The notes under the pieces were generated by a model. It worked only from the letters and a program-made list of their open reading frames with translations. It was not told the origin of the DNA and ran no database searches. The translations under genes and the position numbers were made by a program. From positions 1 to 64,000 of the forward strand of contig CAMAWH010000024.1 of the NCBI GenBank assembly GCA_945861635.1: a DNA stretch of 64,000 bases, written 5' to 3'. Source of the DNA: Klebsiella pneumoniae (lineage in GTDB: Bacteria; Myxococcota_A; UBA796; SXON01). Shown piece by piece: positions 17,689 to 26,894 of the stretch; within the stretch, counting starts at the first letter, position 1; every line of letters starts with the position of its first letter.

Positions 17689-18735
17689 ATGATCAAGTAC
17701 CTCGGCTCCAAGCGATTGCTCCTGCCTGCCATCCTCGACCTCGTCGGGGGGCTCGCGCACGAAAATGCGCAGACAAGGTCCGTTCTGGACCTATTCTCGG
17801 GCACGTCGCGCGTCGGGCACGCACTCAAGAAGGCGGGATTCCGCGTGCTGGCGAATGATCACAATGCGTACGCTGCAACGCTGGCCGGTTGCTACGTCGC
17901 GGCCGATCGGGAGGCTGTCGAGCGCGATGCAACGCGGTTGATCGACGAATTCTCCCGCCTCCCGGGGCGAGACGGTTGGTTCACCGACACCTACGCGCGC
18001 CGAAGCCGGTTTTTTCGGGAGGAAAACGCGGCACGAATCGAGGCCATACGCGACGCCATCGAGGCGAAGGCGTTGCCGCCCGAACTGCGCGCCGTGATGC
18101 TTGTCTCGCTCATGGAGGCCGCCGACCGGGTGGATTCCACGACCGGAGTTCAGATGGCGTACTTGAAGGCGTGGGCGGCGCGCGCCAACAAACACCTGAC
18201 CCTGCGAATGCCGGACGTACTTCCTCGGGCCGTCGCCGGCAAGGGCGAGGCCCATCAGCGAGATGCGCTTCATTTCGTGGCGGACGTCGAGGTCGATATC
18301 GCCTACCTCGATCCTCCCTACAACAGCCATAAATATCGTTCCAACTACCATATCTGGGAAACGCTCGTTCGCTGGGATCAGCCTGAGGTCTACGGTATCG
18401 CATGCAAGCGCATCGACTGTCGCGACGGATCGAGCCCCTTCAACACCGCCCGGGGGTGCTTACCGGCGATGGCGCACATCATTCGCAGCGTGCGCGCCCG
18501 GCACCTCGTCGTCTCGTTCAACAACGAGGGTCGCATCGCAAGGAAGGAAATGGTTGCCCTGCTAGAGGAGCGCGGCGCCGTCGAGGTGATCGAGCACGAC
18601 TACAAGCGCTACGTCGGCGCCCAGATCGGCATCCACAGCCCCGCGGGAAAGAAGGTCGGCATCGTGTCGCACCTCCGAAACGTCGAATACATCTTCGTCG
18701 TCCGGAACGCGACGCCTATTTGTGCCGGAAGGTGA
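17689..18735 (+). CDS. D12-class DNA adenine N6-methyltransferase (orphan)
   Basis: The 348-residue protein has the alpha-class layout. It starts MIKYLGSKR, which binds AdoMet like the IKWxGxKR of Dam. Motif I is LDLFSGTSRVG, and motif IV is AYLDPPYNSHKY with the catalytic DPPY; the target-recognition helices lie between them. It ends with FNNEGRI, KRYVGAQIG and VEYIFVVRN. No restriction nuclease is adjacent, so it is probably a solitary methylase for epigenetic marking or a remnant of a modification system. The 3' end overlaps infA on the other strand by 20 bases. Confidence 0.9.
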   Translation: MIKYLGSKRLLLPAILDLVGGLAHENAQTRSVLDLFSGTSRVGHALKKAGFRVLANDHNAYAATLAGCYVAADREAVERDATRLIDEFSRLPGRDGWFTDTYARRSRFFREENAARIEAIRDAIEAKALPPELRAVMLVSLMEAADRVDSTTGVQMAYLKAWAARANKHLTLRMPDVLPRAVAGKGEAHQRDALHFVADVEVDIAYLDPPYNSHKYRSNYHIWETLVRWDQPEVYGIACKRIDCRDGSSPFNTARGCLPAMAHIIRSVRARHLVVSFNNEGRIARKEMVALLEERGAVEVIEHDYKRYVGAQIGIHSPAGKKVGIVSHLRNVEYIFVVRNATPICAGR

Positions 18736-18934
18736 TCCGGCCCTTCGTCAGGTCGTAGGGGCTCACGGCCACCGTCACCCGGTCACCAAGGACAACGCGG
18801 ATACGAAACCGGCGCAACTTTCCGGCGAGGTGAGCGTGCACTTGAGTACCCGCATCCGTTTCCACAAGGAATGCGCCGCCGGGGAACACTTCTTTGATGA
18901 CGCCGTCGATTTCAATCAGATCGTCGCTCGCCAT
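18716..18934 (-). CDS. infA: Translation initiation factor IF-1
   Basis: IF-1 binds the A site of the 30S subunit during initiation. The 72-residue sequence follows the S1/OB-fold family throughout: IEIDGVIKEVFPGGAFLVE, VHAHLAGKLRR, IRVVLGDRVTV and the signature SPYDLTKGRITFRHK at the C-terminus. The ATG at 18934 gives exactly the usual length. It is the last gene after the phosphatase-fold and TlpA genes on the minus strand, 58 bases downstream, and converges with the methyltransferase. Confidence 0.97.
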   Translation of the reverse strand: MASDDLIEIDGVIKEVFPGGAFLVETDAGTQVHAHLAGKLRRFRIRVVLGDRVTVAVSPYDLTKGRITFRHK

Positions 18935-18992
18935 GTGACCTCGCGGGCGGCGTCTAACCCGATGGCGCGGGTCGGGGCAACCGGCGCGTCCG

Positions 18993-19490
18993 TTACCCCC
19001 CGGCTTCGGCGACCAACCGATCCAGGTCGGATCCGTCGATGGCGCCGCGCGTGTACGCGCCGATTTGTCCGTCCGGCCGGATGACATAGGTGGACGGATA
19101 CACGTCGATAGCCCAAGCAGAAAGCGTCGATTCGTCCGCTACGAGCACGGTGTACGTCACGCCGAGCTTGGCCGCGGCCCTCGCGAGCTCCGCTCCCCGG
19201 CCGCTCCGCGCGGCCACGCCGAGCACCGCGACATCGGGATGCGCCTGAGACCACGCCGCGAATTCCGGAATCTCGGCCCTGCACGGCGGGCACCACGTCC
19301 CCCAGAAGTTGACCACGACCGTCTTGCCACGCAGGTCGGCCAGCGAATGCGTGACTCCCGACGTGTCCACAAGGCTCAGGTCCGGCGCCGCACCGCTCGG
19401 CCGTGACAGGCGATCCCACCACGCGGCACCCGCCACCAGCGCGATGGCCACGGCCAGTGCGATGCCCCAATCCGCGAGCATCCGCCTCAT
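18993..19490 (-). CDS. TlpA-like membrane-anchored thiol-disulfide oxidoreductase
   Basis: The 165-residue protein has an N-terminal membrane anchor (IALAVAIALVAGAAWW) and a thioredoxin-like periplasmic domain. Active-site Cys pair: VVVNFWGTWCPPCRAEIPEF. Cis-proline region: YPSTYVIRPDGQI. Members of this family keep periplasmic cysteines reduced, for example in cytochrome c maturation. Its start overlaps the upstream phosphatase-fold gene by four bases (ATGA). Unlike the thioredoxin-fold protein at 3024-3536, it retains both catalytic cysteines. Confidence 0.93.
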   Translation of the reverse strand: MRRMLADWGIALAVAIALVAGAAWWDRLSRPSGAAPDLSLVDTSGVTHSLADLRGKTVVVNFWGTWCPPCRAEIPEFAAWSQAHPDVAVLGVAARSGRGAELARAAAKLGVTYTVLVADESTLSAWAIDVYPSTYVIRPDGQIGAYTRGAIDGSDLDRLVAEAGG

Positions 19491-19861
19491 CGAACCCACT
19501 CTCCGATGCGCCGCTGCAATTCGTCTCGCGCCGCCCGAAACGCCTCCACTCGCTCGGAAACCGGCGCACTCGACGGATCCGGAATCAGCCACTCGATCCG
19601 GCGCGCGCCACCAGGCACCCGCGGCGCCTCGCGGTCCAGCGCAACAACCAGCGTAATCTCTTCCGTCGGCACTTCGGACACGCTCTTGGCACGCAGCCCA
19701 TTCGCGTCCACGCCGATTTCTTCCAGCGCCGCGCGGACCTCTGGCCGGACGTTGCTCGGCCGCGCGCCCGCGCTGTACGCATCGTGCCCAGCGTGCCGAG
19801 CCAACGCCTCCGCAAGCGGACTCCGCGATGCGTTCGAGTAGCCAATGAACAGGACCGTCAT
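19487..19861 (-). CDS. Low-molecular-weight tyrosine phosphatase / arsenate reductase fold protein lacking the catalytic cysteine
   Basis: The 124-residue protein aligns with LMW-PTP/ArsC enzymes. The P-loop is VLFIGYSNASRSPLAEAL, where active members read VLFxCxxNxxRSPxAEA. The nucleophile Cys is replaced by Gly and the whole protein has no cysteine. The distal Asp loop (IEWLIPDPSS) is kept, as are the SAGARPSNVRPEV and LVVALD strands. It therefore cannot form the phosphocysteine or arseno-thiol intermediate. A phosphate-binding or regulatory function is possible. It is translationally coupled to the TlpA gene and divergent from the Spm fusion. Confidence 0.82.
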   Translation of the reverse strand: MTVLFIGYSNASRSPLAEALARHAGHDAYSAGARPSNVRPEVRAALEEIGVDANGLRAKSVSEVPTEEITLVVALDREAPRVPGGARRIEWLIPDPSSAPVSERVEAFRAARDELQRRIGEWVR

Positions 19862-19933
19862 CCCTCGCGTACCTCTCGCGTGCCGCTTCTATCTTCTCCC
19901 ACTCTTGACGCGGCAAGGGTATAGTCGCGCGCG

Positions 19934-21334
19934 ATGAACATCGTCTTCTACGGTCTGGTGCTGCTCTCGATGGTCTTCGCGACGGTGGGCGGGGTGCCGG
20001 AGCGCGACGCAGTGGTGGCGTCCGGTGTCGCCGTTGTGGACGCGCCCGCCGGTGCGGCGAAGGAAGATCCGGTCGAGTTGGGGCCAAGTCGTACCCCCGG
20101 AAAGATTGAATCCGTCGAGGCAGGAAGGGCCACCGTGCGTGTGTCTGCTGCCGACGGGGCCACCACCGTGCGCTTCCCCCGCCAGTCCGCGATGGCCGCG
20201 GTCAGTAAGGCCTCGCTCGACTCCGCCAAGGGCGCGATCGAATTCGCGCTCGGCCTCGTCGGCGCCATGACGCTGTTTCTCGGCCTGATGAAGGTCCTGG
20301 AGGCCGCCGGCGGCCTCGACGCCATCTCCCGCTTGCTGCGACCCGCAATGGTTCGCCTTTTCCCCGACGTCCCGCCCGATCACCCGGCCATGGGCGCGAT
20401 GATCGTGAACCTTGCCGCCAACGTGCTCGGCCTCACCAACGCCGCTACGCCGTTTGGAATCAAGGCGATGCAGGAGCTGGAAAAACTGAATCCGCGCCCC
20501 GGCGTCGCGACGAATTCAATGGTGCTTTTCCTGGCGATCAACACCAGCGGCGTCGCCGTCCTGCCCACCGGCATGATCGCGATGCGCGCCTCCCTCGGCT
20601 CCACGAGCCCGGCCTCCATCTTCGCGACCACACTTTTGGCGACCAGCCTCAACACGATCGTCGCCATCTTCGCCGCAAAAGGACTGCAGCGGTTCTTCGG
20701 CGGTCAGCCCCCCGGAGATGTTCCGCGAACGAACGTTCCGCTCCTCACCCTCATTCCAATGATCATCGCGCTTTCCGGCATCATCGCGCTCATCGCGACC
20801 GTGTACCGCTTTGGTGACCTTGCCAACGCCTGGATCGTACCGGGCCTCATCTTCGGGCTCCTCACCATCGGCGTCGTTCGAAAGGTCCGGGTGTACGAGG
20901 TCTTCATCACCGGCGCGCGGGATGGCTTCGAGACCGGCGTGAAAATCATGCCGTACCTCGTCGGCATCCTCGTGACGGTTGCGATGTTCCGGGCGAGCGG
21001 GGGAATGGGTTATCTCGTCGACTTCCTGACGCCGGCCGTGGCACTTATCGGCATGCCGGCAGAGGTATTGCCGGTGGCGCTGCTCCGCCCGCTCTCCGGT
21101 ACCGGCGCATTCGGGATCACCGCAGAGATCATGCGCACCCACGGCCCCGACTCGCACGTCGGCCAACTCGCGGCCACCATGCAAGGATCTTCGGAGACGA
21201 CGTTCTACGTCCTGGCCGTATACTTCGGGTCGGTTGGCATCACACGCCTCCGTCACGCTGTTCCCGTCGGCCTGATCAGCGATGCCGCGGGCGTCCTGGC
21301 CTCGCTGTTCGCGGTCGCGTGGCTGCTCGGCTGA
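19934..21334 (+). CDS. SpmA-SpmB fusion (nucleoside-recognition/Gate domain membrane protein)
   Basis: The 466-residue protein joins two homologous halves that are separate spore-maturation proteins SpmA and SpmB in Bacillus. Half one spans residues about 1-240 (MTLFLGLMKVLEAAGGLDAI, NLAANVLGLTNAATPFG, NTSGVAVLP). Half two spans about 265-466 (FITGARDGFETGVKIMPYLVGILV, LLRPLSGTGAFGITAE, QGSSETTFYVLAVYFGSVG). An extra loop of about 60 residues follows the first helix. The fused form is widespread in non-sporulating Gram-negatives; the transported or sensed ligand is unknown. It converges directly with the next gene with no base between the stop codons. Confidence 0.9.
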   Translation: MNIVFYGLVLLSMVFATVGGVPERDAVVASGVAVVDAPAGAAKEDPVELGPSRTPGKIESVEAGRATVRVSAADGATTVRFPRQSAMAAVSKASLDSAKGAIEFALGLVGAMTLFLGLMKVLEAAGGLDAISRLLRPAMVRLFPDVPPDHPAMGAMIVNLAANVLGLTNAATPFGIKAMQELEKLNPRPGVATNSMVLFLAINTSGVAVLPTGMIAMRASLGSTSPASIFATTLLATSLNTIVAIFAAKGLQRFFGGQPPGDVPRTNVPLLTLIPMIIALSGIIALIATVYRFGDLANAWIVPGLIFGLLTIGVVRKVRVYEVFITGARDGFETGVKIMPYLVGILVTVAMFRASGGMGYLVDFLTPAVALIGMPAEVLPVALLRPLSGTGAFGITAEIMRTHGPDSHVGQLAATMQGSSETTFYVLAVYFGSVGITRLRHAVPVGLISDAAGVLASLFAVAWLLG

Positions 21335-22753
21335 TCAGCGGGCGGTAAGCGCGCGGAACACACCATCCGCCTCGCTCGCCGTCATGTCGGGAAGGCCCAC
21401 GCGCCCCCCTGGAACCCACAGCACCACGCGTGCGAGACCGATCGCCCGCAGCACCGGGCCCGCAACGATGCGCAGCGACTGAATCTTGTCCCGAGGGAGG
21501 ATGACCGTGTCGCGACGCACGAACCCTCGTCGGCACACGATGAACGCATCGGTCACAAGCCAGCCTTGCCAGCGCCAGTCGAGCGCCGCCACCAGCCATC
21601 CCCATGCAAGCAGCGCATACGCCCATGGGCTGCCGACGACGAGCGCCACCACGGTCGCGATGATGGACCACCGAATCGACGCACCGAACAGTCCACGCCA
21701 GAGCGCGCGAGCCGCGGCCGGACGCAGGGGAACCGTCCAGGGGTCCACGTCCAGCGTTGGCAGCGCGAGTCGGGCGATTTCCATCGTCTCCTCGGCATGC
21801 ACCATCGGCACGATTCCTTCCGCCAACTGACCCTCGGAGTCGGAGGGAACCCCACTTGCCGCCGTTTCGATGTTCATCGTGGCGTACCCCATCCACCGAC
21901 GAACGAGCGGCTCTTCGACGCGCAGCATCTGGACCTTTCGCACCGGAATCTCCACCCGCCGACGCGTCAGCAGGCCGGATTCCGTGGCCAATCCGTTGGC
22001 CGTGCGGGTGAGGCGATAGCCGTAGAAGCGGAGCACCGCGCCGCCGACCGAAAAAACGTAACCGCCGGCCAGCGCAAGCAGGACCAGCCCTGCGATTGAC
22101 GCTTTTCCCATGCCCGCCGTCGCGTCGGGCATACTGCCGGTCGAGATCATCTGGAAGTCCGCGCTCGCGTTCATCACGACGCCCAGCACGGCCGCCGCAG
22201 CGCCGATCCGCCCCGCGCTCACGCCGTACCCGAGAATCTCGATGATTCCGATCTCCGCGACGGCATCTGCTACGGCCTCCGCCCCCGATTGGGCCGGGCC
22301 CGCGGAGTGGCGCGACAACGCGACGCGCAATCGCTCCCCTTCCTCCACGCTGATGGCGCTCAAAAGACCCTCCGCGCCAACCTCTCCCGCCGTGTCGACG
22401 CGCACCTCAACCAGCCCGCTCATGCGATGGAAGATGTTCTGGACGACCTCGACGTTCTGGATCCGCGCGATGTCGATGGCACGAAAGCTCTGGGTAAGAA
22501 GCCCGCCACGAAGCTCCAGCTTCCCATCATTCACGCGGTACCGCAGCGTGAGGAAGTGGACACCGCTGCGCACGGCGGCAGTCGCGAGAAAGCCGAGCAC
22601 AACCAGCAGATTCATCCACGATTGCAACCCGGAACCGACCGCAATCGCAACAATGAAAAACCACGCCCCGCGGGCCGAACGCCACAAGTGGGGTACCAGA
22701 TTGACCAGCAGGGAGGCGGGATGTAGCCCCCGCCACTCTGCGTCAGACGCCAT
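21335..22753 (-). CDS. bPH2-domain membrane protein (YdbT-like)
   Basis: The 472-residue protein has hydrophobic pairs (AWFFIVAIAVGSGLQSW, LVVLGFLATAAV) followed by bacterial PH domains. One reads LRYRVNDGKLELRGGLLTQSFRAIDIARIQNVEVVQNIFHR in outline, a classic bPH2 strand pattern. The pattern recurs near residues 300-345 (FYGYRLTRTANGLATESGL) and at the C-terminus (VTDAFIVCRRGFVRRDTVILPRDKIQSLR, in part). It corresponds to YdbT and partners with the YdbS-like gene just upstream, which it overlaps by 11 bases. The ATG at 22753 is used because the preceding 41 residues are not conserved in kind. Confidence 0.85.
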   Translation of the reverse strand: MASDAEWRGLHPASLLVNLVPHLWRSARGAWFFIVAIAVGSGLQSWMNLLVVLGFLATAAVRSGVHFLTLRYRVNDGKLELRGGLLTQSFRAIDIARIQNVEVVQNIFHRMSGLVEVRVDTAGEVGAEGLLSAISVEEGERLRVALSRHSAGPAQSGAEAVADAVAEIGIIEILGYGVSAGRIGAAAAVLGVVMNASADFQMISTGSMPDATAGMGKASIAGLVLLALAGGYVFSVGGAVLRFYGYRLTRTANGLATESGLLTRRRVEIPVRKVQMLRVEEPLVRRWMGYATMNIETAASGVPSDSEGQLAEGIVPMVHAEETMEIARLALPTLDVDPWTVPLRPAAARALWRGLFGASIRWSIIATVVALVVGSPWAYALLAWGWLVAALDWRWQGWLVTDAFIVCRRGFVRRDTVILPRDKIQSLRIVAGPVLRAIGLARVVLWVPGGRVGLPDMTASEADGVFRALTAR

Positions 22754-23210
22754 CGTCCCCGCCGCGGCGGGCAAGCAGATCGCGCAGACGATGCGCCTCC
22801 GCTTCATCGAGGCCCGGAATGGATCCGTCCGCGACGAATCCCGCCGCCGTGTACACGAGCAGTCGCGACACACCACTCCACCGTTCCAGCGGACCGGAGC
22901 GCGTATCGATGTGCTGGATTCGATTCAGCGGAACGCTCACCGTTTGGTGGAAAAGCACACCTTGCTCCACGAGAAGGTCGTGTTCCCGCAATGAATACCG
23001 GAATCGAGCGTGCTGCAGGGCCGGCCACACCATCGACACCGCGAGCATGCCGAGCACGCCCCCGACTCCAACCGAAGCGCCGACCGCGACATGCCCGCGA
23101 AACGCGATAAATCCGCCCAGACCCACGAATACGGGCAACCAGAAGGTCGCCAGACGAACCACGGCCTGCAGCCGCCAAAGCGTGATGACCCGTGGATCGA
23201 GCGTGAGCAC
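22743..23210 (-). CDS. bPH2-domain membrane protein (YdbS-like)
   Basis: The protein has about 155 residues, with two membrane segments (FWLPVFVGLGGFIAF, VGVGGVLGMLAVSMVW). A single PH domain of the DUF304 type follows (FRYSLREHDLLVEQGVLFH, VPLNRIQHIDTRSGPLER). A GTG at 23210 follows AGAGG at good spacing; another GTG at 23249 would add 13 basic residues with no ribosome site. The pairing of a one-PH YdbS-like and a three-PH YdbT-like protein matches the Bacillus ydbST arrangement. Function is probably membrane or envelope stress related. Confidence 0.85.
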   Translation of the reverse strand: MLTLDPRVITLWRLQAVVRLATFWLPVFVGLGGFIAFRGHVAVGASVGVGGVLGMLAVSMVWPALQHARFRYSLREHDLLVEQGVLFHQTVSVPLNRIQHIDTRSGPLERWSGVSRLLVYTAAGFVADGSIPGLDEAEAHRLRDLLARRGGDDGV

Positions 23211-23255
23211 GCCCGCCTCTAATCCGGCGCGACGCCGCCGTACCGCCACGGACGA

Positions 23256-24614
23256 CTACCGCTGCTTGCGGCTGGCACCGATGGCCGGGTCGGGCTGCCC
23301 GTCCTCTCCGATGTACCCGAGCGCCTCCAGTTGCTCAAGGAGTTGGTTGTCCGCGCCGCCGCCACCCGAGCCTTCCCCCAGGTCAAACGCCGCACGCGCC
23401 AGTCGGTAGGTCGGAACCGCCTCCACCGCCGCGACGTCCACCAACGCGTCTGCGACCCGACCCGTCCAATCGGCCGCCGGTGCCAACCCCAACAAGGCGT
23501 GGAGGGTCGGCGCCGCATCGAACACGTCGATTTCCGCGCGCGCACCCGCCTTTGCGTGCGGCCCCCACACCACAAAAACGGCAACATCATGGTGCGATCC
23601 GTTGATCAGCGGCTGGGCCGTGGAAACCTTGAAACCGTGGTCACTGGTTAGGACGAGCGTAGTATCGGGATCAAGCTGGGCAATGACGCGAGCCAACACG
23701 CTGTCGAGGTACCGATAGTAGTCCGGAACCCAACGGCCCGCCTCCGCGAGACGGCTCGCGTCGATGCCCTCGGAGAACGGGGGCGCCCGCCGGTCCGGAT
23801 GTTGCTTGATGACGGAAGCAGCCGCGCGGGCGTGCGCCGTCGGGTCGGCCCGAATGATGTCGGCGTTCCCGGGATCGGTGAAGGGCCAGTAAAGGTGCGA
23901 AACCTGATCTGCCCCGTTGACGTATACGGCGCCGAGGTCCGCGTCGGACCCCCTCCAAAGGGATTCAAAAACGCGAACGTGCGTTTCGTCGCGAGCGAGG
24001 GGATGGTAGGGAGCGCCGTAGGCACGGATCTGGTATCCGACGACGCTGGCGTCCAACCACGCCGCGTCGGGTCGAAGCGGTTCAGCAACCGCGGACAGAG
24101 CGTCCGGGTAGGTCAACGCCCACGTGTCGACGTCGGTGGCGGCGGCCGGGGCGCTTTGATCCTTGTTCATCGGGAAGGACCAGGCGAACTTGTCGGAAAG
24201 GATGGAGCCGTGGATGGGCGAGGCGGGCCATGTCATCAACCACCCGCTCACGACGCTGCGCCGGCCGAGTCCAGACAACGTGTCCCACGTCCGCAAAACC
24301 CGCACGTCTGCGCCCGTGAACGGCTGCCCGTGTCCATTCGTCCAGCCGCCAACGCCATGAATCTCCGCGGGGTAGCCGGAAGCGATGATGGTCCACACAA
24401 TCGGGGACATGATGGGCGGGGGAATGTGCATCTCTCCGCGCGCCCCCTCCGTCAGCACGCGCTGAAAATTCGGGAGCTCCGCCCCCATGCGATCCAGCAT
24501 GGTGTATTCGAGACCGTCCATGCCGAGGATCACTACGCGGCCGTGCTTTTCGGGCGCGCATGCGGACAGCGCAAACACCAGCGCAGTCACGACGCGACCT
24601 ACGCCGGCAGCCAC
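23256..24614 (-). CDS. Type I phosphodiesterase / alkaline phosphatase superfamily lipoprotein
   Basis: The 452-residue protein has a signal ending in a lipobox (VFALSACAPE). The catalytic domain has the first metal site in VVILGMDGLEYTMLDRM, the nucleophile region in PIMSPIVWTIIASG, then DQVSHLYWPF, LVLTSDHGFK and NGSHHDVAVFV for the remaining metal ligands. The pattern fits nucleotide pyrophosphatase/phosphodiesterase relatives. A Gly-rich linker and a C-terminal QLEALGYIG end it. The GTG start overlaps pheT by 16 bases, so it is read with pheT. Confidence 0.86.
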   Translation of the reverse strand: MAAGVGRVVTALVFALSACAPEKHGRVVILGMDGLEYTMLDRMGAELPNFQRVLTEGARGEMHIPPPIMSPIVWTIIASGYPAEIHGVGGWTNGHGQPFTGADVRVLRTWDTLSGLGRRSVVSGWLMTWPASPIHGSILSDKFAWSFPMNKDQSAPAAATDVDTWALTYPDALSAVAEPLRPDAAWLDASVVGYQIRAYGAPYHPLARDETHVRVFESLWRGSDADLGAVYVNGADQVSHLYWPFTDPGNADIIRADPTAHARAAASVIKQHPDRRAPPFSEGIDASRLAEAGRWVPDYYRYLDSVLARVIAQLDPDTTLVLTSDHGFKVSTAQPLINGSHHDVAVFVVWGPHAKAGARAEIDVFDAAPTLHALLGLAPAADWTGRVADALVDVAAVEAVPTYRLARAAFDLGEGSGGGGADNQLLEQLEALGYIGEDGQPDPAIGASRKQR

Positions 24615-26872
24615 CCACGCTCCTTCAACGACGCGCGAACGTGCGCGAGTCCGGACGCGGCCTCCTCCGACGTCATCGAGCGATCCACGGCGTTGAACGT
24701 CAGGGATAGCGTGACCCGCGCACCCACCGGCAACGGATACACATCGCGCACCCGTGCCCCGGAAAGGAGCGGGACCGTCGGCACCGCGGCCAGCACCGCG
24801 GCGGCTTCCGTGCGAGGGGGAACCGTCACATTCAGGTCCAGATCGATGGAAGGAAAACGCGGCGGAGCGGCGAACCTGGTCAACGGAGGCGCGAGGGCGG
24901 CAATCCGCTGAAGATCGGCGGCGAAGTAGACCGGGGCCTCCCGCAAGCCCGACTCGCGCACAAGCCGCGGATGCAGCTCCCCTGCCACCAGCCAGTCGCC
25001 AAGGGAAAACGCCCGACCTGGATGGAGGTGCGGGTGTACTGCACGACCCACGTTCACATCGGCCCCGCTGGCCCGACCCAACGCCGCCAGCGTGTCCCGG
25101 AGTGCAAGCAGCGAAAATCCAATGGCGATGCCCGCGAGGTGGAACGCCTCATCGACCGCGCCGTCGTGACGACGATACAGCTTGCCTACCTCGAAGAGGC
25201 CGAATCCGTCGTACTCCTTGCGGTTCTGAATGGCCGCCTCCAAAAGCGCCGGAAGCGCCGTCGTCCGGAAATACTTGAGGTTCTCGGCGATGGGGTTGAT
25301 GAGCGCAATCAGCGCCGCTCGTTCCAACGAAAACCGATCGACCTCCGCATCTCCGATCCACGCCGGCAGGTACACCTCATCCCACCCATGCGCGGTGAGG
25401 ATACGACGCGCACGCGCGGAGGCAACGACGATGGGGTTCGCTCGCGGCGCCACCAGTGACATCGTCGGCGCGATGCTCCGAACATGCTCATACCCATGGA
25501 TGCGGCCGACTTCCTCGACAAGGTCGTCCGGTAGCTTCACGTCCGGACGCGACTCGGGGACGCGCACCGTCTCGCTGGCGACATCGAAGCCGAGAGCGCG
25601 GAGGATGCGATCGATGCCGGCGTCGGCGATGTCCATCGCGAGGCGCGCGCGCACGAAATCGCGATCGAGGGCGATTTCAGTGCGCGCTCGCGGTGCCTCC
25701 CCGGCCTGCGCCACCGAAACAACGGAGCCGCCGGCGACCGAGGCGAGAAGGAAGGCGAGGCGCTCCATCGCAGGGCGAACGCCAGCAATCGGCAGGCCCT
25801 TCTCGAATCGGAGCGAGGCCTCCGTCCGCAGCGAGAGCCGCCGCGACGCGCGCCGTACCGCCGCCATGTCGAACGCCGCCGACTCGATCAAAACCTCCGT
25901 CGTGCCGTCTCCAACTTCACTGTGTGCGTCTCCCATCACACCCGCCAACGCGACGGGATGGGCCCCATCGCACACCAGCAAGCACTCGTCGGTAAGCGTG
26001 CGCCGAACGCCATCCAACGTTGTCATCTGCTCCCCGTTTTCCGCCATTCGGAGCACAATCGCATCCGAACGAAGATGGGCGAGATCGAAGGTGTGTAGCG
26101 GCTGACCGTACTCCATCATCACGAGGTTGGCGGCATCGACGACGTTGTTGATCGGCCGCATTCCCAGCTTGCGCACCGCGTTCTGGAGCCACTGCGGAGA
26201 AGGTCCGACGCGAATTCCGCGCAACAGCAGCGCTTCGTACCGCCGCGCCCGTGGTGTCCGAATGTCGATCGTGGGACGAGCCATCGTCGGCAGGAACTCG
26301 ACGTTTGTACGGGCCGGCGACGCAAGCGGCAGCGACCAGATCGCGCTCGCGTCACGCGCCATTCCCAACAGCGAATAGAGGTCCGACCGGTTGGGCTCAA
26401 GGTCGAATTCAAGGACGATGTCGTCCAGTTCCAAAACGTCGAAAGTGTTGGCACCGACGGCGACCTCCGGCGCAAACCGCAGTGGCCGCGCCGCATCCTT
26501 CCCGATGCCCAAATGCAGTTCACTGACCAGCATGCCTTCCGACGGCAATCCCGCGATTTTCCGCTCCCCAACGGGTGAACCATCCGGCAGCGCCCCGCCC
26601 GCGATCACCGCCGCGTACCGCCCCCCTGCGACAACGCCAAACTTGTCGGCCACGACGATCGGCCGCGCGCTCGTGCGCCAGAGCGTGTGCTCGTTCTGGC
26701 GGCTGACCGGCTCGATCAGCTCGACCACGGCAACGTGACAGAAGGCCTCCCGCGAGGGAAAGCGATGGATCGCTTCCACCTCGCTCACCCGCGCATTCAT
26801 CACACGGGCAAGCTCAAGGACATCCACGGCGACCGGGCAGAACGAGCGGAGGAGCGAGAGCGGAACACGCAT
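24599..26872 (-). CDS. pheT: Phenylalanyl-tRNA synthetase beta subunit
   Basis: The 757-residue subunit pairs with PheS to charge tRNA-Phe. The order is: N-terminal MRVPLSLLRSFCP, an OB tRNA-binding-like domain (residues about 40-150), the B3/4 editing domain (MRPINNVVDAANLVMMEYGQPLHTFD; TTEVLIESAAFDMAAVRRASRRLSLRTEASLRFEKG in outline), B5, the catalytic-like core (LINPIAENLKYFRTTALPALLEA, YDGFGLFEVGKLY) and the ferredoxin-like anticodon domain at the C-terminus (FPSIDLDLNVTVP). Unusually, pheS is 22 kb away on the same strand rather than next door. Confidence 0.97.
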   Translation of the reverse strand: MRVPLSLLRSFCPVAVDVLELARVMNARVSEVEAIHRFPSREAFCHVAVVELIEPVSRQNEHTLWRTSARPIVVADKFGVVAGGRYAAVIAGGALPDGSPVGERKIAGLPSEGMLVSELHLGIGKDAARPLRFAPEVAVGANTFDVLELDDIVLEFDLEPNRSDLYSLLGMARDASAIWSLPLASPARTNVEFLPTMARPTIDIRTPRARRYEALLLRGIRVGPSPQWLQNAVRKLGMRPINNVVDAANLVMMEYGQPLHTFDLAHLRSDAIVLRMAENGEQMTTLDGVRRTLTDECLLVCDGAHPVALAGVMGDAHSEVGDGTTEVLIESAAFDMAAVRRASRRLSLRTEASLRFEKGLPIAGVRPAMERLAFLLASVAGGSVVSVAQAGEAPRARTEIALDRDFVRARLAMDIADAGIDRILRALGFDVASETVRVPESRPDVKLPDDLVEEVGRIHGYEHVRSIAPTMSLVAPRANPIVVASARARRILTAHGWDEVYLPAWIGDAEVDRFSLERAALIALINPIAENLKYFRTTALPALLEAAIQNRKEYDGFGLFEVGKLYRRHDGAVDEAFHLAGIAIGFSLLALRDTLAALGRASGADVNVGRAVHPHLHPGRAFSLGDWLVAGELHPRLVRESGLREAPVYFAADLQRIAALAPPLTRFAAPPRFPSIDLDLNVTVPPRTEAAAVLAAVPTVPLLSGARVRDVYPLPVGARVTLSLTFNAVDRSMTSEEAASGLAHVRASLKERGWLPA

Positions 26873-26894
26873 CCGCGGTGTCTAACCGCCGTGT

